The notes beneath the pieces are model-generated. The model did not search any database, was not told the origin of the DNA, and was given only the letters and a program-made list of their open reading frames with translations. A program made the translations under genes and the position numbers. A DNA stretch of 64,000 nt from Amyelois transitella. Taxonomy: Eukaryota; Arthropoda; Insecta; Lepidoptera; Pyralidae. The stretch lies in NCBI RefSeq assembly GCF_032362555.1, contig NC_083506.1:2279501-2343500 (forward strand), given 5' to 3'. Positions 57,377 through 64,000 of this stretch are shown here, one piece after another (the first letter of the stretch is position 1; each line of letters opens with the position of its first letter).

Positions 57377-60300
57377 ATGAAAGTGAATGTTGATTTGGAA
57401 AATGAAAGAGCTAAGTGCGATTTTAATGTGGAGGAGTTAACTAATTATTTGGACGAAGGAGCAGATGAGACCAGAAATAGAAAATATATAGGTAAGGTGA
57501 ATTTGATTCGTTACTTGTGTTATGATTACATATAGTCACGTCGTTTGCGGGGTAGACAGAGCCAACAGTATTGAAGAGACTGATAAACATCGTTTAGCTG
57601 TTTGGCATTATGATAGAGTAGTGACGGGTTGCTAGCCCATCGCCTATAAGAAGAATCCCAAGTTTATAAGCCTATCCTTTAGTCGCCTTTTACGACATCC
57701 ATGGGAAAGAGATAGAGTGGTCCTATTCTTTTTTCTTTTGTTGCCGGGAACCACACAGCATGTTATGATTGGCCGCAAGAGGCAACAGCTGTTTATAACA
57801 ACAGTATTAGATATGTTTTAAAGATTTATATTAAAAAAACATTTGAAATTATTTCGAATGCTTCCTATTTAATGTTTCTAATATCCATTAACTAATACAT
57901 GTCGCAAATATATTAGTTATTTTACAGAAATATTTGTAGATGTATCCTGATGAAAACATTAACGCCTAGATAAATATGGGCAGCAAAGATATTTTGAGAC
58001 TACTATTCAATGTCTATGCAATATTTTATAGGTTGACCTTTGGTAGACCTACAACTGTAAGGATCACTATAACAGATTCGTGGAGTCAATTACACTGCCC
58101 AACTTTAATTTACAGAAAACAAGGTGTTAAGCGTTGAAGGTATACTAGATAAAGTTCCCGAAGAGTATCTTAGTTATAAAGATAGATACGAAAATGCAAT
58201 TCGTAAATCAGTTCTCTTATTCAAAGTTCTTAGGGAGATACAGGATTCTAAACAAACACAAATGGAAAAAGTAAGGTGAGTTATGATATTAAATGGACTA
58301 AAAAATGTCTCAACACCTACCCATGTCATGACTGATACGAGTATTTAGTTGAACTTAAAAATTATAGATACTTGAATTCTGCCTGAACTGGCTATTCAAT
58401 CTCTAATGATTAACAAAGTTATGATTTATGTTGGTTCTATTATTTTAGTCCTTGCACCACAGATAGATAAATAAATGTGACTGATTCGTTCTCTCTGCTG
58501 GTAGAGAATATTGGCTGTGTGGACTGGTGATCAAAGTTCGAATACTAGACTTGATTTGGGTCACTTTTTTAGGATACAGCACCATGTTTCTGGGTTCGGG
58601 TTTCAATTTTTTCTTTTATTACAGGTCGTCGTTTAGACATACAGTACAGACAGCGGTGTTCAAAGACAACAGTCCATTTTCTGTCCACTTGTCTATGTTC
58701 ATACCAGCCATTTTGGGACAATGTAATGATGTGCAAAGAGAGTATTGGTTGCCGAAAGCTCAGAATATGGAGATAATCGGTACATACGCTCAGGTGATTA
58801 ACTTCGTTCATCACATTTCTTTCATGATAGCGCCATCTCATCTTCCTGGCGCTTCGTCTCGGTAATGTTTGCCAGATATAATGCACCAGCACCACCAGTA
58901 TATCCTTTCATCACGACCCAGGAGTAATAAGAATAACTAACAGAAAACCTAAAAAAGCTTCGAAGTTTTCTGATAGTGCGTTATGTTGTCTGTTTGCTTT
59001 GAAATGTAGCATTGGCTTGAACAACATTTGTGGAATACGTTTCATGGTAAGGTCATCTATCTCTAACATCTGGCATAGTCTGCATATTTCGAAGCACTTG
59101 TCTGTAGTATTTTTGTCGTTTATTAGCCTTCTTGTCAGCTGGTTATAAAATTTTATGCCTTGTTACAAACATGAAATGTTTGTCAAAATTATAATATTTC
59201 AGACTGAACTCGGGCATGGCACTTTTATCCGAGGTTTGGAGACTACAGCTACATATGACCCTGTCACTGAAGAGTTCATATTGCACAGCCCGACGCTAAC
59301 TTCATATAAATGGTGGCCAGGAAATTGTAAGTTTATACAAATTTTTACAAATATTTTCTCACGCTTTCCTGGGCAAACAAACTTCCTGAGCCAAACTAGC
59401 GGATACCTATAACCACAGAATTGTCGATAGAATTTATTACGATATAGCTGATCTTTATTATTTTTTACGTTTATTATTTATTTTACACGCATATCCGTTT
59501 GTTCTTTTTAAATGTGCCTTTTAATTGATTTAATTTGTGATACAGCGTACTGTAATCAAAATCTAATAATCTTATTGTTTTAACAATGATTTATTTACTT
59601 ACTATACTATAAATACAATTTGTGTTTAATCTATGCATATACTTTCGTTTATCGTTTCGTCATTCATAAAATCAACCGTTCATGGTGTTGTAATACTTCT
59701 TTAATTGACATTTCCACACATTGAATTTTTTTTACTAATCTAGTTTGTATGTAATATAAGCTTTTGATTTTTAATACTAATTATTATATTGTCTTAACTC
59801 CAGTGGGACACACAGTGAATTACTGCGTTGTTATGGCTCAGCTATACTCCAATGGCAAGCATTGCGGCATCCAGCCATTCATGGTGCAGTTAAGAGATGA
59901 AGAAACTCATGAACCACTGAAAGGAATAAAATTGGGAGAGATCGGAGTTAAACTGGGGCTAAATACGGTCAACAACGGGTTTTTGGGCTTCCACCAACAT
60001 AGGATACCCAGGGATAGGATGCTTATGAAGAATGCTCAAGTTTTAAGGGTACTATAGTCCAACATAATTATTTAGGACAATAGACACGATCTTGTATTAT
60101 TTGAGTTTTATTAAGTTACATATTTCAAAAAATATATAATATGATCAGTTATTTTCTACTAATGCCAATTTGCAGAATTCCAATGTGGATATTTCCATTT
60201 TTTCACACTTTAAGTAAGTAGTTGATATAGCGTCACTTGAGTTATATCTACTTCATTATTTCTCAGTACTCCATGTTAGTTTGTACCTAATTCTTTAAAT

Positions 60301-63300
60301 ATTCTAACTAATCTTAGTTCCTAATTTTAATTAGTACGGCACCATCATTTTGATTTAAGGATGGCACTTTCATAGCTTCGCCGAACAGCAAGCTGACCTA
60401 CGGAACCATGGTGTTTGTAAGAGTCTGCATCGTGAACAACATGGCTAACCAGTTGGCTAAGGCGGTCACCATCGCAGTCAGGTACTCTGCAATCAGGAGA
60501 CAGTCTCAGCTAAAACCCCAGTGAGTTTATTAATACAGCTCTTAGGTACGTCTTCTTCTTTCTTCTGGTGTTCGTCCTGTTTTAATTTTCACCTCTTTAG
60601 TGAGGAGCCTGGGGTACTCCTTTGGCATATTATAATTGTGTTAGTGATCAAGTGAACTTGTGACAAGGCAACCTTAGGTCCTTTTTTAAGTTGTCTGCTT
60701 TTGTTTTCCTGTATTCAATTACTTAAGTATTAGTCGTGGGTAAGTTGTCTGTGTAGAATAGAATAGATTTATGGCTGGTGTAGCATATTATTTGATTTTC
60801 CGCCACATTGATTGAAATTCTAAAAACAGTCAATAAAATTTCTTCTAACGATTGCCTAATAAGTATGTAGATTTCTCCAAATTATTTTACTCTAATTGCC
60901 TCCCATGCTTCAGTGAGCCTGAACCTCAAATCTTGGACTACGTGACTCAGCAGCACAAACTCTTCATCGCCATAGCTTCCAGTCACGCCTTCTCATCTGC
61001 TGCTAAGTGGTTGTGGAATATGTTTGATAAGGTCAACAAGGAACTGGCTCAAGGGAAGCTGGATAATTTGGCAGAGGTAAGAGTGTACTTTTAACAAAAT
61101 TTTGAAGAAAAGACAGAATTACGAAGAACAGGATTGCCCTAATTTGAAAAGTTAAGGATAATATAACAACAAGAACACAATCGCTATTTTTTCTGGAAAA
61201 TATAATTGAAACCGCGAACATTACACGAAATTTAACTACGTAACTTACTAGAGTTTCATGACATTAGCTAGACTAAAAGCAATAGATCAACTTATACATA
61301 CATACATATACATATAATCACGTCTATATCCCTTGCGAGGTAGACAGAGATAACAGTCTTGTAAAGACTGATAGGCCACGTTCAGCTATTTGGCTTTAAG
61401 ATAGAATTGAGATTCAAATAGTGACAGGTTGCTAGCCCATCGCCTAAAAGAGGAATCCCAAGTTTATAAGCCTATCCCTTAAGTCGCCTTTTACGACATC
61501 CGTGGGAAAGAGATGGAGTGGTCCTATTCTTTTTTGTAATGGTGCCGGGAACAATCAACTTATCTAGGGCCATAACTTTATATTCCAGAGCACATAATAT
61601 AATTGCGATGTGGTTCTTTTCCCATATAAACATATGTTATCAGTTTATCATGTTTAATGTTTGTTTCTCAACAGATAGGACTATTTTAAATACTTAAATA
61701 AAGATGTTCACACAATAAACTGGTCTGCTAGTGTTGTGTATTTGTGATATTGATTATTTTCCAGTTACATTCTGTAGCATGCTGCCTGAAAGTGATCAGT
61801 AGCTCTGACGCCGCGGTCATGGTGGAAAGGTGCCGTTTAGCCTGCGGTGGTCACGGGTACATGCTGTCGTCCAATCTGCCCCAAATATACGGCGTGGTCA
61901 CACCAGCCAGCACGTATGAAGGAGAAAATACGGTGCTTCTTTTGCAGACAGCCAGGTAACCTTTATCAGATGTAGAAATACGTTTATTTCCAAAATTATA
62001 GAAAATATCACTTAATGACGTCAATACAACCTATGATGTACAACCGCCTTCAAAGCAGAAGAAGCGGCGGAACGAACTAAACTGCACCATTTTTTACATT
62101 TGTGGGCATATATGATTGATTTTTTTTTAAATCGCAATCATGCAGATACCATTAAAAAATCTACATACCTGTGGGTTGAAGAATTGGTTCTGCAAACCTC
62201 CTTATCGAAGTCGGTTAAAACTAACAAAGGATCGTTCCTGTTTCAGAGCTCTAGTCAAGGCATGGAAGCAATCCTCCAAAGGAGAAGTAGTGGCGCCTAC
62301 CATGAAATATTTGGTTGAAAAGAAACCATTACAAAAATGGAACAATGATATTGACGGCATTATAGAAGGATTCCGAAGGGTTGCTGCACGGTTAGTAGAA
62401 GATACACAATATAATTTGAGATTTGTTAAATTTAAGTATATTTCACATATAAACATCTTCATACCTTTCGGAGTTGAAAGATCCAACAGTCTTGAAACAA
62501 CTCTTAGACCATGTTCAGCTCAGAGCATTGAAATTGAGATTCAGTGACCGGTTACTACCCCTAAATCCTAAAAGAAGAATGTTTTATTTATTTAAAACCT
62601 TTGCCTTTAAACTGGATTATTTTATTTATTTACTAATTTATGTACACAGAAAACATCAAAATGTGCTTGTTCTCATAATCGGCATTAATGAATTTTCCAA
62701 TTTTAAAGTAGGTACTGGGAATAACACGTCACTTGTTCTTATATCATAGTGTCTCAATCACATGAAATGTGTTGACTTTAAACAAGAAAAAGTTGTTATT
62801 CTATTTATTAATAATTTCTAAACAAGGCAGTAAAGTTTAACATTGAGCCGTAAATTAAAATACGCAGGAAATTAGCGGCGGCCGTCGGCAGCGTTGAGAA
62901 GCATGTTGGAGCTGGGTTTTCCCAAGAAGAGGCATGGAATAAGGCTTCCGTCCAGTTGATTGCAGTTTCTGAGGTTGTTATAAATGTTTTGTTTAGCAAA
63001 ATAATAAACCATGATTCAAGAACCTGCAAAGATTGTGGAGGTCAGACGGTAGCCGCTTCGTGTAAAAACCTGACTAACCCGATCTAAAATCATGGTCACA
63101 GGTGGTCCCATAGAGGTGAGGATGTAACCGGGACTAGAACCTGAATGATTATAAAGGTTATACAAGTACTCTACACAAGGCGTCTACAAAATTTCATTTT
63201 TCAAATTACATTTCGTTCAGGTTTTTGCGCAAAAGAACTACAAACACACACAATTCTGCACATCCAAAAAAATTCGCATTTTTAATATTAGTAGGATATG

Positions 63301-63512
63301 ATGTAAAAAACATATTTGGTGTTGAAGAAAAAAATATATATTAATTTAAAAACTTTCAGGCTCATGGTCGGGTGATAATAATGTCTGCCTTCAAAGCAGA
63401 GGTAGAGAGAACAGCCTCGTCTTTATCAGCTCCTGTCAGAAGGGTTCTAGAGCAACTGGTGGAGCTGTACGTCCTATACTGGACTTTGGAGAAGCTGGGA
63501 GATTTACTATTG
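57377..63512 (+). CDS. ACOX1-like: ACOX gene E: peroxisomal acyl-CoA oxidase 1-like, partial (right edge)
   Basis: Fifth gene of the array. Visible exons: 57377-57491, 58116-58275, 58625-58793, 59203-59326, 59804-60048, 60360-60520, 60914-61076, 61765-61955, 62247-62390, 62868-62973, 63360-63512. These give 577 codons; two more exons (about 87 residues, with the C-terminal signal) should lie beyond the window. The ATG is firm, with an in-frame TAA four codons upstream, and the N-terminus is three residues shorter than in the others. Motifs are [24 protein letters not shown] at 185-189 (Asn for the usual second Gly), ACGGHGY and TYEGENTV (expected base Glu431). [15 protein letters not shown] resembles gene A, so these two are probably sisters. 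Exon 10 ends at a weak donor, GTTGTT. Confidence 0.93.
57528..57760 (-). repeat. SINE-A with target duplication
   Basis: Flanked by exact TGTTATGATT (57518-57527 and 57761-57770). It starts 36 bp after exon 1 of gene E. Confidence 0.92.
61293..61555 (-). repeat. SINE-A, near full length
   Basis: Reverse copy with CATACATACATATAC tail to GGTGCCGGGAAC. Intron 7 of gene E. Confidence 0.88.
62460..62575 (-). repeat. SINE-A, degenerate
   Basis: ATCCAACAGTCTTGAAA, ACCATGTTCAGCTC and GAGATTCAGTGACCGGTTACTA remain. Intron 9 of gene E. Confidence 0.6.
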
Positions 63513-64000
63513 GTAAGGAATTTTCAAAGAGATATACATTAGGGTGGGTCGATTTCGGGCGTTTTTTTTAAATCTTGTTCGATTTTCAGTGGGGGGGTCT
63601 CAAAAGTTGCGTAAAAATATAAGCTATTAGACAATGTTTTTATTTTTCTGATTTTATATACTTTTCAGCCCTCTACTGAAGTTAAAAAATTTCATGTATA
63701 AAAAAAAGTTGTACCTATTAAAATACGGTTATTTACTTAAAAGAAATTGACTTTAAAGGAGAAACCATTTATTAAGATCTTCAATTGTCTAAAAATGAAA
63801 CATATTGCAATATTAAAGAAAAAACAAAACTAATGTCAATACTTATTTTATCTATTTTTTACACTTGTAATCAGACTTACAGTCAAATGAAGGTATTATT
63901 GATCTGGATTGCAATTTTGATCGAATTATTCCATCTCGAGCTTTTTCATCAGCAACAGTAATAGAAGCCTCTGTTACAAATGTTCAATGAGTAGAGTTTT
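63513..64000. other. Intron 11 of gene E to the window edge
   Basis: AT-rich, no exon seen. AGGGTGGGTCGATTTCGGGC at about 63541 could be the end of an element that continues past the edge; I cannot support more. Confidence 0.4.

Noticed and set aside
57377-64000. Gene E as a truncated pseudogene
   Set aside because: All eleven visible exons are in frame with normal phases. The missing end is simply outside the window.
1-64000. CRISPR array, operon or other prokaryotic system
   Set aside because: All coding sequence is split by spliceosomal introns and the repeats are transposon-derived. Nothing here fits a prokaryotic locus.

Overview
The window looks like nuclear DNA from a moth or butterfly (Lepidoptera). 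It has short exons in AT-rich introns, GT-AG splice sites, tRNA-derived SINEs, Helitron-like elements ending in CTAG|T, and a very abundant SINE with a (TATG)n tail. I cannot name the species.

The protein-coding content is one gene family. Five peroxisomal acyl-CoA oxidase (ACOX1-type) genes lie head to tail on the + strand: A (1312-10423, 664 aa), B (14034-30017, 668 aa), C (33019-44079, 668 aa), D (44450-53217, 670 aa) and E (57377 to past the right edge, 577 aa visible). I joined every exon by hand. Each junction keeps the reading frame, and intron phases match across all five genes. B, C and D have 13 coding exons. A has 14 because it alone carries an extra intron. E lacks its last two exons only because the window ends.

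The enzymes should catalyse the first, FAD- and O2-dependent step of peroxisomal beta-oxidation, which shortens acyl-CoA chains and yields H2O2. All five keep the core motifs, but the residues next to the catalytic Glu, the WWPGG loop and the C-terminal targeting tripeptide vary. This suggests paralogs with different substrates or targeting. From shared residues, A and E form one subgroup and B and C another.

The rest is mobile DNA and one tRNA gene. A tRNA-Leu(CAA) with its own intron sits in the last intron of gene D. The repeats include more than 30 copies of one SINE (several with exact target duplications), fragments of a LINE that shares the SINE 3' end, Helitron-like elements close to splice acceptors, two near-identical Tc1/mariner-like elements, a 1.33-kb terminal-inverted-repeat element and a perfect 179-bp inverted repeat.

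The most interesting signals are a patch of gene conversion between the last exons of A and C, the extra intron and GC-AG intron of A, the SINE/LINE shared tail, the perfect inverted repeat, and a tandem duplication in gene C that copied a splice donor.
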